A DNA stretch of 64,000 nt, from positions 372,001-436,000 of the forward strand of contig NZ_RARC01000002.1 of assembly GCF_003719305.1 (NCBI RefSeq), read 5' to 3'. The notes below the pieces were generated by a model. That model searched no databases. It saw nothing but the letters and a program-made list of their open reading frames with translations, and was not told where the DNA came from. Shown here one piece after another: positions 1 to 7,768 of this stretch; position 1 is the first letter of the stretch; every line of letters starts with the position of its first letter. The position numbers and the translations under genes were made by a program. The stretch comes from Mycolicibacterium stellerae. Lineage in GTDB: Bacteria > Actinomycetota > Actinomycetes > Mycobacteriales > Mycobacteriaceae.

Positions 1-546
1 CAGGCTCTTCGGCGCAGTGCCTGCCGGGACCTTGTTGGTGTTCCAGCCGACCACGAATGCGTTGAAGCGATCGGCGGTCCAGCCGTCCTTCTGTCCCTCG
101 GGGCGCACCTTGTCGCGCAGCGCGCCCTTATACGGGTAGAGCAGCTGTTGCTGCTGCATGGCGTTGAGCTCACCCGCGTTGGTCTCGATCAGGTCGGCGC
201 CCTGATACCTTGCGCTGGACTCCTGCAGCACGCGTTGCAGGACCGTCTCGGAGTTGGCGCGGTAGGTGTTGACCTTGATCGGATACTTGGCCTCGAACGC
301 CTTGACGACGTCGTCCATGTCGGTGTTGGAGGTGTAGAGCGACAGCTCACCCTCCTTCTTGGCGAGGTCGAGCACGGTGTTAGTGCGCTCCTCGCCCGAC
401 AGTCCGTTGATCTGGTCATAAACCTGCTGTGCGTCCGACGCGGCAGGCGCGGAGGAGCCCGGGCCCGCGGTAGGACTTCCGCCACAGGCAGCCGTGACGA
501 CCAACGCCACGCACGCCAACAGGTACCACGCCCAATGTTTTCTCAC
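1..546 (-). CDS. ABC-type extracellular solute-binding lipoprotein (3' end outside window)
   Basis: Only the first 182 codons are present; the frame is open to the left edge. The GTG start at 546 follows an AGGAG ribosome site. The first 21 residues form a lipoprotein signal: a short basic start, a hydrophobic stretch and a lipobox-like V-T-A-A-C with Cys21. Next comes an Ala/Ser/Pro linker, then a sequence typical of iron/polyamine-type (family 1) periplasmic binding proteins, with an early KEGELSLYTSN strand and a DxVxAFEAKYPI helix. It should deliver a substrate to a membrane ABC importer encoded further left. The neighbours suggest an aromatic carboxylate or a metal. Substrate cannot be fixed from the fragment. 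Confidence 0.8.
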   Translation of the reverse strand, partial: MRKHWAWYLLACVALVVTAACGGSPTAGPGSSAPAASDAQQVYDQINGLSGEERTNTVLDLAKKEGELSLYTSNTDMDDVVKAFEAKYPIKVNTYRANSETVLQRVLQESSARYQGADLIETNAGELNAMQQQQLLYPYKGALRDKVRPEGQKDGWTADRFNAFVVGWNTNKVPAGTAPKSL

Positions 547-651
547 GGGTCACTCCTCACCGGTCGGGATGTGAATGGACTGACACTCAGACCATTAGTG
601 TGATTTGTACCATGCCCGCCCCGCGTTGGGAAGTCCCTGTTGTCGCAGGCG

Positions 652-1638
652 TCAGATGACGAATGCTTCCGATGTCTCCGGCGCGAAAAGGTCGGCGGCC
701 ACGTACCGCGTTCGGGACAGCCCCTGCTCGTGGTGGTAGCGCAGGAACACATCGAGGGTCTTCTCGTTCGCGGCCAGGCCGTACGACCAGTAGTCATGCC
801 CCAGTAGCCGTTTGGACTCCTCGAGGTGCTGGATCAGCCACGGCTCCATGAACCGCAGCGCAGACGAGTCGTAGATGCGGGTGTACGCGTCGTCCCGCGC
901 GAGCCTGCATGCCTTGTACAGCGACTGCGCCACCCACCGGTGGCGCTCGTAGAGTTCTCGGCGCACCACCACGACATGCATGATCGGGAAGATGCCGGTC
1001 GCCGCAAAGTACTCCTTCTCGACAGCCACGACGTCGTCGAACAGGCGGCCGACCCTGGCGTCCCCGTCGCGAAACGGGCTCGGCACGCGCGGGGTGTAGA
1101 GCGCGTCGATCTCACCGTCGGCGAGCATCCGCGACAGCGTGGCACCGGCCGGTATCGGGCGGATGTCGAGTCCGGTGTCGACCTTGCCTTTCTCGATTCG
1201 CCCCGCTGTCTCCTGACCGCCGGTGTAGTACGTCACCGAATCGACTGGCACACCGTGGTGTTCGGCCATTATCCCTCTGATCCACACGCACGCGGTCAAC
1301 TGGAACTCCGGGGAACCGACCCGCTTGCCGCACAGATCCGACGGCGCCTCGATGCCCGCCTGCGCGTTGAGGTAGATGCCGCCGTGGCGGAACATCCTCG
1401 AGGTGAACACCGGAAGAGCGACGAATGGCCGCGGCGACTGGTCCAGTGTCGCGACGTACGTCGACAGCGACATCTCGGCGACGTCGAATTCGCGATGCCG
1501 CAGCATCCGGAAGAACGTCTCCTCCACCGGTAGGCGCAGGTAGGTCAGGTCGATCCCGTCCGGGCGCACGCTTCCGTCCTCGAGCGCGCGCGTCCGGTCG
1601 TAGTCACCGCAGGCGAACGTGAGATGCAGGCGCGACAC
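652..1638 (-). CDS. 4,5-dihydroxyphthalate decarboxylase family protein (copy A)
   Basis: 328 residues, the usual length for this family, whose founding member removes CO2 from 4,5-dihydroxyphthalate to give protocatechuate. The opening ([16 protein letters not shown]), the EFDVAEMSLSTY segment near residues 50-60 and the LCGKRVGSPEFQLTACVWIRG segment are family hallmarks. The fold is related to periplasmic binding proteins, so a binding role is possible. The start is GTG 1638, overlapping the end of the ligJ-like gene by 35 bases. It is the last gene of the minus-strand operon running from 4478 down to 652. A paralogue lies divergently at 4560-5477. The decarboxylase reaction itself is inferred from family only. 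Confidence 0.75.
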   Translation of the reverse strand: MSRLHLTFACGDYDRTRALEDGSVRPDGIDLTYLRLPVEETFFRMLRHREFDVAEMSLSTYVATLDQSPRPFVALPVFTSRMFRHGGIYLNAQAGIEAPSDLCGKRVGSPEFQLTACVWIRGIMAEHHGVPVDSVTYYTGGQETAGRIEKGKVDTGLDIRPIPAGATLSRMLADGEIDALYTPRVPSPFRDGDARVGRLFDDVVAVEKEYFAATGIFPIMHVVVVRRELYERHRWVAQSLYKACRLARDDAYTRIYDSSALRFMEPWLIQHLEESKRLLGHDYWSYGLAANEKTLDVFLRYHHEQGLSRTRYVAADLFAPETSEAFVI

Positions 1639-2662
1639 TGGTCACCCTTTCTCCGGCCGTCAACCGACGGTCCAGTCGCGGATACACCCGGCGGGCGTTG
1701 AGTTCCACCACCGCGCGTCTGTCTTCGTCACTCAGGTCGAGGTTGTCGACGTAGACGAGCGTGTCATCCCAGGCAACGCCGGTCTGCGGGTCGGCGCCGC
1801 GGACCGCGCCGAGCATCTCCGAGGCGAACAGCAGGTTATTCGCGCCGATCACCTTGCACAGCAGGTCGATTCCGGCCTGGTGATATACGCAGGTATCGAA
1901 GTAGACGTTGCGCAAAAGCTCGGCGGGGTCCGGCCTGCCCAGCCGGGCGGCGAGGCCGCGGAAGCGCCCCCAGTGGTAGGGCACCGCGCCTCCACCGTGC
2001 GGAATGACAAACGTCAACGACGGGAACCGCTCGAAGAGGTCGGCCTGCAGGAACTGCATGAACACGCTCGTGTCGGCGTTGAGGTAATGCGCGCCGAGCG
2101 TGTGGAAGTTCGGGTTACACGACGTCGAGACATGCACCATCGCGGGTACTTCGAGCTCGACCATGGCCTCGTACAGGGGGTACCAGTACTCGTCGGTCAT
2201 CGGAAGGGCGGTCCAATAGCCTGCGGTGGGATCCGGATTGAGATTGCAGCCGACGAAACCGAGTTCGTCGACGCAGCGCCGCAATTCGCCGATCACCGGG
2301 CCCAGGTCTCCGCTTGGCGTCTGCGGCAGCTGGGCGACAGGCGCAAAGGCGTCGGGAAACAACTCCGTGACGCGGTGGACCAGATCGTTGGAGGCCCGCG
2401 CCCATGCCGTCGCCGTCGGCTGGTCGGCGATGTGGTGTTCCATCCCCGACGCCTTCGGCGAGAACAGCATCAGGTCAGCGCCCCGCTCGTGCAGCACTCG
2501 AAGCTGGTTGGGCTCCACGCTGTCCCGGATCTCGTCGTCGCTGATCGACGCCAGCGCGGGGTTGCGCCCCGTTCCGTGCTCGAGCGCCGATAGCTGCGCG
2601 CGGCGAAAGACCGCTAGTGCATCCGGTGCGGTTGTGTAGTGGCCGTGGATGTCAATGATCAC
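1604..2662 (-). CDS. ligJ: 4-oxalomesaconate hydratase, amidohydrolase type
   Basis: 352 residues. The sequence closely follows Sphingobium LigJ as I know it: [13 protein letters not shown] at the start, LPQTP, NLNPDP, HVSTSCN and [18 protein letters not shown]. The zinc ligands of LigJ (His6, His8, about His178, about Glu284) are matched by H6, H8, H177 and E282. The enzyme hydrates 4-oxalomesaconate to 4-carboxy-4-hydroxy-2-oxoadipate in the protocatechuate 4,5-cleavage and gallate pathways. I chose GTG 2662 because it gives the LigJ N-terminus and a 4-base GTGA overlap with the upstream aldolase gene; the open frame extends 102 codons further upstream. Hydratase and aldolase are thus translationally coupled and catalyse consecutive steps. 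Confidence 0.9.
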   Translation of the reverse strand: MIIDIHGHYTTAPDALAVFRRAQLSALEHGTGRNPALASISDDEIRDSVEPNQLRVLHERGADLMLFSPKASGMEHHIADQPTATAWARASNDLVHRVTELFPDAFAPVAQLPQTPSGDLGPVIGELRRCVDELGFVGCNLNPDPTAGYWTALPMTDEYWYPLYEAMVELEVPAMVHVSTSCNPNFHTLGAHYLNADTSVFMQFLQADLFERFPSLTFVIPHGGGAVPYHWGRFRGLAARLGRPDPAELLRNVYFDTCVYHQAGIDLLCKVIGANNLLFASEMLGAVRGADPQTGVAWDDTLVYVDNLDLSDEDRRAVVELNARRVYPRLDRRLTAGERVTSVAPASHVRLR

Positions 2663-3351
2663 CGGTCGGCGTCCTCGTAGTCGACGTAGCGCAGCCCGAG
2701 GCGCTCCAGTTCGCCCCTCATGTCGTACATGTCGAGGAAGAGCTCGCCTCGCCGATAGCGCTCGCGCGAGCGGGCCCCCTTCTCCTCTCTGGCCTCGGCG
2801 GCCGCCAGCACTGCCGCCGCATCGGCGCGGGCCACGATCACCACGCCGTCGTCGTCGCCGACCACCACGTCGCCTGGCTGCACTGCGGCGCCTGCGCATG
2901 TGACGGGCACGTTGACAGACCCGAGCCGTTTCTTCACCGTGCCTTGGGCCGAAACGCATTTCGACCACACAGGAAACTGCATCGCGGTCAGCTCGGCGAT
3001 GTCGCGGCAGCCGGCGTCGATCACCAGCCCGCGCACCCCGCGAGCGACCAGTGACGTGGCGAGAAGCTCACCGAAATAGCCGTATTCCGAGGGAGATTCG
3101 GGGGCTACCACCAGCACGTCACCATCTCGGCACTGCTCGACGGCGACGTGGATCGTCCAGTTGTCGTCAGGTGGCAGGCTCACGGTCACCGCCGTTCCGC
3201 AGACCCTGGCGCCCCGGTAGATCGGCGTCATATACGGCGCAACGAGACCGGTGCGACCCTGCGCTTCGTGGATCGTGGCGACGCCGTAGGTACCGAGCCC
3301 ATCGCGGACCTCCGCGTCGGCCCGGGGCGGATTGCGCACGACAACCGTCAT
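2659..3351 (-). CDS. ligK: 4-carboxy-4-hydroxy-2-oxoadipate aldolase (RraA/LigK family)
   Basis: 230 residues, the normal length for class II HMG/CHA aldolases of the RraA fold. The substrate and metal site motif is visible as [13 protein letters not shown] (conserved Arg-Asp pair), with [10 protein letters not shown] upstream and a [11 protein letters not shown] strand downstream. The enzyme splits 4-carboxy-4-hydroxy-2-oxoadipate into pyruvate and oxaloacetate and may also decarboxylate oxaloacetate. The start at ATG 3351 is preferred over 3375 because AAAGGA lies about 10 bases before it and it begins two bases beyond the stop of the alcohol dehydrogenase gene. Its product line follows directly from the coupled ligJ gene. 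Confidence 0.88.
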   Translation of the reverse strand: MTVVVRNPPRADAEVRDGLGTYGVATIHEAQGRTGLVAPYMTPIYRGARVCGTAVTVSLPPDDNWTIHVAVEQCRDGDVLVVAPESPSEYGYFGELLATSLVARGVRGLVIDAGCRDIAELTAMQFPVWSKCVSAQGTVKKRLGSVNVPVTCAGAAVQPGDVVVGDDDGVVIVARADAAAVLAAAEAREEKGARSRERYRRGELFLDMYDMRGELERLGLRYVDYEDADR

Positions 3352-3353
3352 CG

Positions 3354-4478
3354 TCAGGAGTCCTTTCCCAGCCATGGCATCAGGGAGATGTGAATGACAT
3401 CGGCGTCCTCGGTGTCACCGGCAAGCGCACGGATCGCGCGGTCGACCTGGTCAAGACCGAACTTGTGCGTGGAGAGCCGCTCCAGTGGAAACCGGCCGGA
3501 CGCAAGCTGCGCCAGCGCAAGCTCGCACGCGCGGTAGCTGTGCCCGCGGGCACTCTTGATCGTGATCGCCTTCTCGGTGAGCCGCTTGATCGGGAAGTCG
3601 GGGAACGCGGCCAGCTCGCCTTGAATCAGCAGCGTGCCCTCGCGGCGCTTGAGCACGTCGATGCCGAGCAGCACCGGCCCGACACCCGCCCGCGACGTGC
3701 AGTCGAGCACGAAGTCCACTCCCCTGCCGCCGGTGTGGTCCATGACCTGTTCATACGGGCTGACCTGGTCGATTTCGATCGCCTCGTCCGCACCGAGGTC
3801 GAGCGCAAGCTCGAGGCGCGCCTTGTCTTTGGCGGTGCCGCTGACGAGGATCTTCGACGCCCCCGCCTGCTTGCACGCCACGACCTGGGACAGGCCCTGC
3901 TGCCCGGGCCCCTGGATCAAAACGGTGTCGGCGTAGCCGACGCCCGCGGCGATCAGCGCCCACTCGATGCCGTTCGACAGCGGGGTGACCAGCCCCGCGA
4001 GCTCAGCGGTGACGCCGTCGGGCACCTTGTGCAACACCGCGTTCCACGGCAGGTACATGTACTCGGAGAAGCCACCCCACAGCGTGCCGAAGTTCTCCGC
4101 CGACGTGTATCCGTACCGCCGCGCGTCGGGGTTGGTGCGCCAGTCGGTGGCCTCGCAGTGCCGGTATTCGCCGATACGACACCATTCGCAGTTGTAGCAA
4201 CCGACGTAGTGTTCGACGAAGACGCGGTCGCCCTCGGTGACGCCGTGCAGCTGCTTGAATCTCTCACCCGCGACGGCGACGGTGCCGACGTTCTCGTGCC
4301 CCATGATCACCGGGTCCCCGAACGGCGGCGTGGCATACATCTTGACGTCGGTCCCACAGATGCCGGCCACCTCGACCTTCAGCAGCGCTGCGTCATCTGA
4401 CAGCTCCGGCATGTCGAGCTCGCGGAGCTCGGTGGTGCTTGGCGCCGTCCGGACAGCGGCGAGGACACGGTCGACCAT
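3354..4478 (-). CDS. Zinc-dependent medium-chain alcohol dehydrogenase
   Basis: 374 residues with the full MDR zinc pattern: catalytic Cys41 in GICGTD and His61-Glu62 in GHEN, then structural-zinc cysteines C94, C97, C100 and C108. A Rossmann fold begins around [15 protein letters not shown] (about residues 188-202). It is NAD(P)-dependent and should oxidise an alcohol or hydroxyacid or reduce an aldehyde. First gene of the minus operon (adh-ligK-ligJ-decarboxylase A), with a start at 4478 and GAGGTGAT just upstream. The role in the pathway is unclear: neither the ligC semialdehyde dehydrogenase nor a hydroxybenzyl alcohol pathway is evident, so the substrate is left open. Confidence 0.85.
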   Translation of the reverse strand: MVDRVLAAVRTAPSTTELRELDMPELSDDAALLKVEVAGICGTDVKMYATPPFGDPVIMGHENVGTVAVAGERFKQLHGVTEGDRVFVEHYVGCYNCEWCRIGEYRHCEATDWRTNPDARRYGYTSAENFGTLWGGFSEYMYLPWNAVLHKVPDGVTAELAGLVTPLSNGIEWALIAAGVGYADTVLIQGPGQQGLSQVVACKQAGASKILVSGTAKDKARLELALDLGADEAIEIDQVSPYEQVMDHTGGRGVDFVLDCTSRAGVGPVLLGIDVLKRREGTLLIQGELAAFPDFPIKRLTEKAITIKSARGHSYRACELALAQLASGRFPLERLSTHKFGLDQVDRAIRALAGDTEDADVIHISLMPWLGKDS

Positions 4479-4495
4479 CGATCACCTCAAATGTT

Positions 4496-4516
4496 ATGGC
4501 ATTATGGTCATGCCAA
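4496..4516. promoter_or_regulatory. Putative operator in the divergent adh / decarboxylase-B control region
   Basis: TGGCAT (4497-4502) and ATGCCA (4510-4515) form an inverted repeat with a 7-base spacer, inside the 81-base gap between the divergent genes starting at 4478 and 4560. The core TGGT-CAT-GCCA (4505-4515) differs by one base from the TGGT-N3-ACCA form seen at 7195 and 7259. A closely related sequence lies at 9953-9976. This is consistent with a GntR/FadR-like operator, but binding is inference. Confidence 0.5.
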
Positions 4517-4559
4517 TGTACCATCGCCGTGTCCGGGGCCACCAGAGGCGGGAGGCGAA

Positions 4560-5477
4560 ATGTCCGATCACGCACTTACAACGATGACTCGAACGCAGGG
4601 TGCCAACCAAGCCCTCAAGGACGGCACTGTGACGCCCGCGGGTTACTCGCTGCAGTTCGCCGAAATTCCGGTGCTCGTCAAGGGGTTTCGCAGAATGGTG
4701 CGCGACCTGGAGTTCGACGTCAGCGAGATGGCGCTCACCACGTATCTGACCGCGCGCGAGCACGGTGTCGCGTTCACAGCCCTGCCGGTCTTTCTCGTGC
4801 GCGGATTTCACCACGGCGCGATCCGCTACAACGTGCGCTCGTCGATCCGCGAGCCGAAGGACCTGGAGGGCAGGCGGGTCGGCGTGAACCGCGGATACAC
4901 CGTCACCACCGGGGTCTGGGCACGCGGGATCCTCGCGTCCGAGTACGGCGTCGACCTGGAGAAGGTGACGTGGGTGCTCTCGGGCGACGAACACGTCGCG
5001 TCGTACGTGCCGCCGGTAAACGTCGAGCCCGCAGGCCAGGGCGCCGATCTCGGCGAGATGCTGATCCGTGGTGAGATCGACGCGGTCGTCGGCGTCGACG
5101 TGGACCACCCCGACGTCGCCCCACTGATCCCCGACCCAGAACAGGCGGCGGTCGCCGCGCTGCGAGAACGTTCCTTCTATCCGATCAACCATCTGGTCGT
5201 GGTGAAAGACAGCGTCCTGCAGCAGTATCCAGACGCCGGCTCGGCGTTGTTCAATGCGTTCAACGATGCCAAACAACTTTATGTGTCGCGGCTGCGCGAC
5301 GGTGACGCGTCCACCGACATCGATCGGATGTACGCGAGGGTGTTGCAGACGACCGGCACCGATCCCCTTCCCTACGGCGTCGAGCCGAACCGGCCGATGC
5401 TCGAGACGCTGATGGAGTTCGCGTTTGCGCAGCGGATCTTGACCAAGCCGGTCGCCATCGATGAGGTATTCGCCTAA
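4560..5477 (+). CDS. 4,5-dihydroxyphthalate decarboxylase family protein (copy B)
   Basis: 305 residues. It shares with copy A the order EFDVSEMALTTYL, TALPVFLVRGFHHGAIRYN, DLEGRRVGVNRGYT and INHLVVVKDSVL. The start at ATG 4560 has GGGAGG a few bases upstream; an open extension to 4491 would run through the putative operator. It is transcribed away from the adh-ligK-ligJ-copy A operon from a shared control region. The two copies are clearly diverged, so they may act on different substrates or form a hetero-oligomer. As in copy A, the fold is related to solute-binding proteins. Enzymatic activity is inferred from family only. Confidence 0.72.
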   Translation: MSDHALTTMTRTQGANQALKDGTVTPAGYSLQFAEIPVLVKGFRRMVRDLEFDVSEMALTTYLTAREHGVAFTALPVFLVRGFHHGAIRYNVRSSIREPKDLEGRRVGVNRGYTVTTGVWARGILASEYGVDLEKVTWVLSGDEHVASYVPPVNVEPAGQGADLGEMLIRGEIDAVVGVDVDHPDVAPLIPDPEQAAVAALRERSFYPINHLVVVKDSVLQQYPDAGSALFNAFNDAKQLYVSRLRDGDASTDIDRMYARVLQTTGTDPLPYGVEPNRPMLETLMEFAFAQRILTKPVAIDEVFA

Positions 5478-5495
5478 GCCGCAGCTGTCACAGCG

Positions 5496-5544
5496 ATCGA
5501 CGTTTTGCGGACAAAGTTCGAGACAAACTGTGAACAACGTCGAT
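5496..5544. terminator. Possible bidirectional terminator hairpin
   Basis: ATCGACGTT (5496-5504) and AACGTCGAT (5536-5544) are perfect 9-base inverted arms with a 31-base loop, between the convergent ends of the decarboxylase-B gene (5477) and the ferredoxin reductase gene (5598). There is no U-tract, as is usual in mycobacteria. The long loop makes this weak. Confidence 0.35.
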
Positions 5545-5597
5545 TGATGTGTCGCGAGTGGTCGGTGTGAACTCCACACGCATGCACATCCAGCCGC

Positions 5598-6857
5598 CTA
5601 GGCCCCGACCGGCTGGGGCACGATCAGCCGCTTCAGTGCCACCGCGCTGTCGGCGGCAGCTTCGGCCGAGATCGTCGAGCCTTGCGTCAGCGCCTTGCGA
5701 ACCGCCATGTAGTCGCCGGGCGCATTGACGGCGTCCACGGCCAGCAGTGCGCCGTCGCGGTAGTACAGCACGGAGAACGACTCGCCGCCGATGTCACCCC
5801 GCACCACGTAGTGGTCGTGTCCGGTTGAAAGGCCGGCAATCTGGAGCTTGAGGTTGTACTGGTCAGACCAGAACCACGGCACGGCGTCGTTGGGCTCGCT
5901 TCTTCCCGCCAGTGTCGCGGCGGCTGTCTTGGCCTGGCTGATGGCGTTCTGCACCGATTCCAACCGAACCAGCCCGTGGCCGGTGAGCGGATTGGGCTGC
6001 ACGGTGCAGTCGCCCGCGGCCACCACGGACGGGTTGCTGGTCCGTGCGAAGCGGTCGACCACGATGCCGTTGTCGTAATCCAGGTGCAGCTGCCTGGCCA
6101 GCTTGCTTCGCGGCACCACCCCGATGCCAACGATCACCAGATCAGCGGAAACCCATGTGCCGTCGGACAGCTCGACGGCCTGCACCCGGTCGCCCTCTCC
6201 CGCCAACCGCGTCACCCGCGTACCCAGCCGGACGTCGACGCCGCGACGGGTGTGGGCGGCACGGTAGAAGTCCGATACCACCGGCGCCACCGCGCGGCCG
6301 ATCAAGCGGTCGACGGCTTCGACGACCGTCACCGACTTACCCTGCGCGCGAGCGACTGCGGCGGCTTCGAGGCCGATGAACCCGCCGCCGATCACCACGA
6401 CAGACTCCGCGTCGGACTGCAGTTCGCGCAGCACGGTCGCGTCGTCGGCCGTACGCAGGTACGTCACGCCTGCCAGCTCGGCACCTGGCGCGTCGAGGCG
6501 ACGCGGGCGCGCGCCGACGGTCAGCGCCAGCCTGTCGAAATTCAGCACGTTGCCGCTGCGGGTGCGCGCCGAACCGGACGGCCCACCGTCGTCGAGCTCG
6601 ATGGTCTCGATCCGTTCGGCCGTCACGAGCGAAATATCATTGCCTGCAAGAAATTCCGGAGCACGAAGCCATAGCTGCTCGAGTTCGGTGCTGCCCTGAA
6701 GGTAGGCCTTGGACAGCGGCGGCCGCTGGTATGGAGCGTGGGGCTCCTCGCCGATCAACGTGACCGGGCCGGTCTCACCCGCATCGCGCAGCGAGACCGC
6801 CAGCTGCAGGCCTGCCTGGCTGGCGCCGACGATCAACGTCCCGGCGTCCACCGTCAC
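5598..6857 (-). CDS. FAD/NAD(P)H-dependent ferredoxin reductase
   Basis: 419 residues, typical of the putidaredoxin-reductase/BphA4 family. The FAD-binding Rossmann motif is at the N-terminus (LIVGASQAGLQ), PYQRPPLSKAYL follows, an NAD-binding GGGFIGLEAAAVA lies near residues 155-168, and the second FAD contact VVAAGDC is near residue 290. It passes electrons from NAD(P)H to the ferredoxin encoded just upstream; GTG 6857 overlaps the ferredoxin stop by 4 bases. The pair would normally serve a P450 or Rieske oxygenase, but none lies in this operon. Nearest candidates are the P450s at 33.0 and 52.4 kb and the Rieske gene at 48.4 kb, or a gene left of the window. Confidence 0.92.
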   Translation of the reverse strand: MTVDAGTLIVGASQAGLQLAVSLRDAGETGPVTLIGEEPHAPYQRPPLSKAYLQGSTELEQLWLRAPEFLAGNDISLVTAERIETIELDDGGPSGSARTRSGNVLNFDRLALTVGARPRRLDAPGAELAGVTYLRTADDATVLRELQSDAESVVVIGGGFIGLEAAAVARAQGKSVTVVEAVDRLIGRAVAPVVSDFYRAAHTRRGVDVRLGTRVTRLAGEGDRVQAVELSDGTWVSADLVIVGIGVVPRSKLARQLHLDYDNGIVVDRFARTSNPSVVAAGDCTVQPNPLTGHGLVRLESVQNAISQAKTAAATLAGRSEPNDAVPWFWSDQYNLKLQIAGLSTGHDHYVVRGDIGGESFSVLYYRDGALLAVDAVNAPGDYMAVRKALTQGSTISAEAAADSAVALKRLIVPQPVGA

Positions 6858-7174
6858 TGCTCCTCGGGGATGTGCACCGTGAGCCCATCGCGGTCGTCGG
6901 TCACCTGGATCTGACAGGACAGCCTGCTGGTCTCGCGACGGTCAGCGACCCCGAGGTCGAGAAGATCGTCCTCCATGTCCCCCGCCCCCCCGACCTCGGC
7001 GGCGTAGTCGTCGGCGACGTAGACATGGCAGGTGGCGCAGCTGCAGTTGCCGCCGCACTCGCCGATGATGCCGGGGATACCGTTGCGCACGGCGACCGCC
7101 ATGACGGATTCGCCGACGTTGGCGTCGACGACGCGTTGGCCACCGTCGAGGGTGATGAAGACGACCTTCGGCAT
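6854..7174 (-). CDS. [2Fe-2S] ferredoxin, adrenodoxin/putidaredoxin type
   Basis: 106 residues. The cluster ligands C40, C46, C49 and C87 follow the C-x5-C-x2-C...C pattern of vertebrate-type/putidaredoxin ferredoxins, in GECGGNCSCATCHVYV. An additional Cys44 lies inside the loop, where putidaredoxin has a small residue; I do not expect it to be a ligand. The acidic helix GDMEDDLLD is the usual partner-docking surface. It is the first gene of a two-gene operon with its reductase, and its start is 20 bases downstream of a palindrome (7194-7206) that probably controls it. Confidence 0.92.
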   Translation of the reverse strand: MPKVVFITLDGGQRVVDANVGESVMAVAVRNGIPGIIGECGGNCSCATCHVYVADDYAAEVGGAGDMEDDLLDLGVADRRETSRLSCQIQVTDDRDGLTVHIPEEQ

Positions 7175-7193
7175 GTGGGACTCCCGGAAATTG

Positions 7194-7206
7194 ATGGTCT
7201 TACCAT
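7194..7206. promoter_or_regulatory. GntR/FadR-like operator upstream of the ferredoxin gene
   Basis: ATGGT-CTT-ACCAT is a perfect 5+3+5 inverted repeat. It fits the TNGT-N3-ACNA pattern typical of the FadR branch of GntR regulators. It lies 20 bases upstream of the ferredoxin start and about 64 bases (centre to centre) from the second palindrome at 7257-7271, which faces rpiB. Confidence 0.6.
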
Positions 7207-7256
7207 TCTACCTTAACCGAGTCGGCCGCCCCGCTCAAGAGGTCCGTCCGCGGCTC

Positions 7257-7271
7257 TATGGTGTTACCATA
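7257..7271. promoter_or_regulatory. GntR/FadR-like operator upstream of rpiB
   Basis: TATGGT-GTT-ACCATA is a perfect 15-bp inverted repeat (6+3+6), the strongest member of the family in this window. It sits 41 bases upstream of the rpiB start. Together with 7194-7206 it places the divergent ferredoxin and rpiB operons under one likely regulator, whose gene is not in the window. Confidence 0.65.
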
Positions 7272-7312
7272 AGGCCACTATTGCCCCGTTGGCGAGTCAT
7301 AGGAACCTCCAA

Positions 7313-7768
7313 ATGCGCATAGCGATCGCAGCCGACCACAACGCCGTTTCGATGAAGCGCCGCCTGTCGGCGTGGCTGGCCGAGCGGGGTCACCATATCG
7401 ACGACCGCGGCGTTCACGATGCGGGTGAGGTCGCCGACTACCCGACGCTGTGTGCAGACATCGGCCACCGGGTGGTCGACCGCGAGGACGACTTCGGCGT
7501 CATCCTCGGCGGCAGCGGCTGCGGAGAGCAGATCGCGGCCAACAAAGTCAGGGGCGTGCGGGCGACGTTGTGCCACTGCGTGTTCACCGCTGAGATCGCA
7601 CGCGCGCACAACGACGCCAACGTCCTGGTGATGGGGGCCAAGGTGGTCGCGCCCGACCTTGCCGAGCGGATTCTCACGGTATGGCTGGGTACCGGGTTCA
7701 AGGGCGGCCGCCATCAACTGCGGGTCGATCAGATCAGCGCCATCGAACGCGGCGAATCGCCGGCATGA
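7313..7768 (+). CDS. rpiB: Ribose-5-phosphate isomerase B family protein
   Basis: 151 residues. The N-terminal IAADHNA carries the phosphate/substrate Asp8-His9 pair. The loop GGSGCGEQIAANK contains the Glu (E72) that actinobacterial RpiB enzymes use as catalytic base, in the position context GGSGNGEQ known from M. tuberculosis. ATG 7313 follows AGGA and matches the family N-terminus; the open frame extends 8 codons further. The usual reaction is ribose-5-P/ribulose-5-P interconversion, but sitting inside an aromatic-acid cluster under its own palindrome suggests a specialised aldose-ketose or keto-enol isomerase. The stop overlaps the next start by 4 bases (ATGA). Confidence 0.85.
   Translation: MRIAIAADHNAVSMKRRLSAWLAERGHHIDDRGVHDAGEVADYPTLCADIGHRVVDREDDFGVILGGSGCGEQIAANKVRGVRATLCHCVFTAEIARAHNDANVLVMGAKVVAPDLAERILTVWLGTGFKGGRHQLRVDQISAIERGESPA

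Noticed and set aside
589-616. Two ATGGT elements upstream of the solute-binding lipoprotein gene as another copy of the GntR-like operator
   Set aside because: They lie in the same orientation without a palindromic partner; too weak to call.
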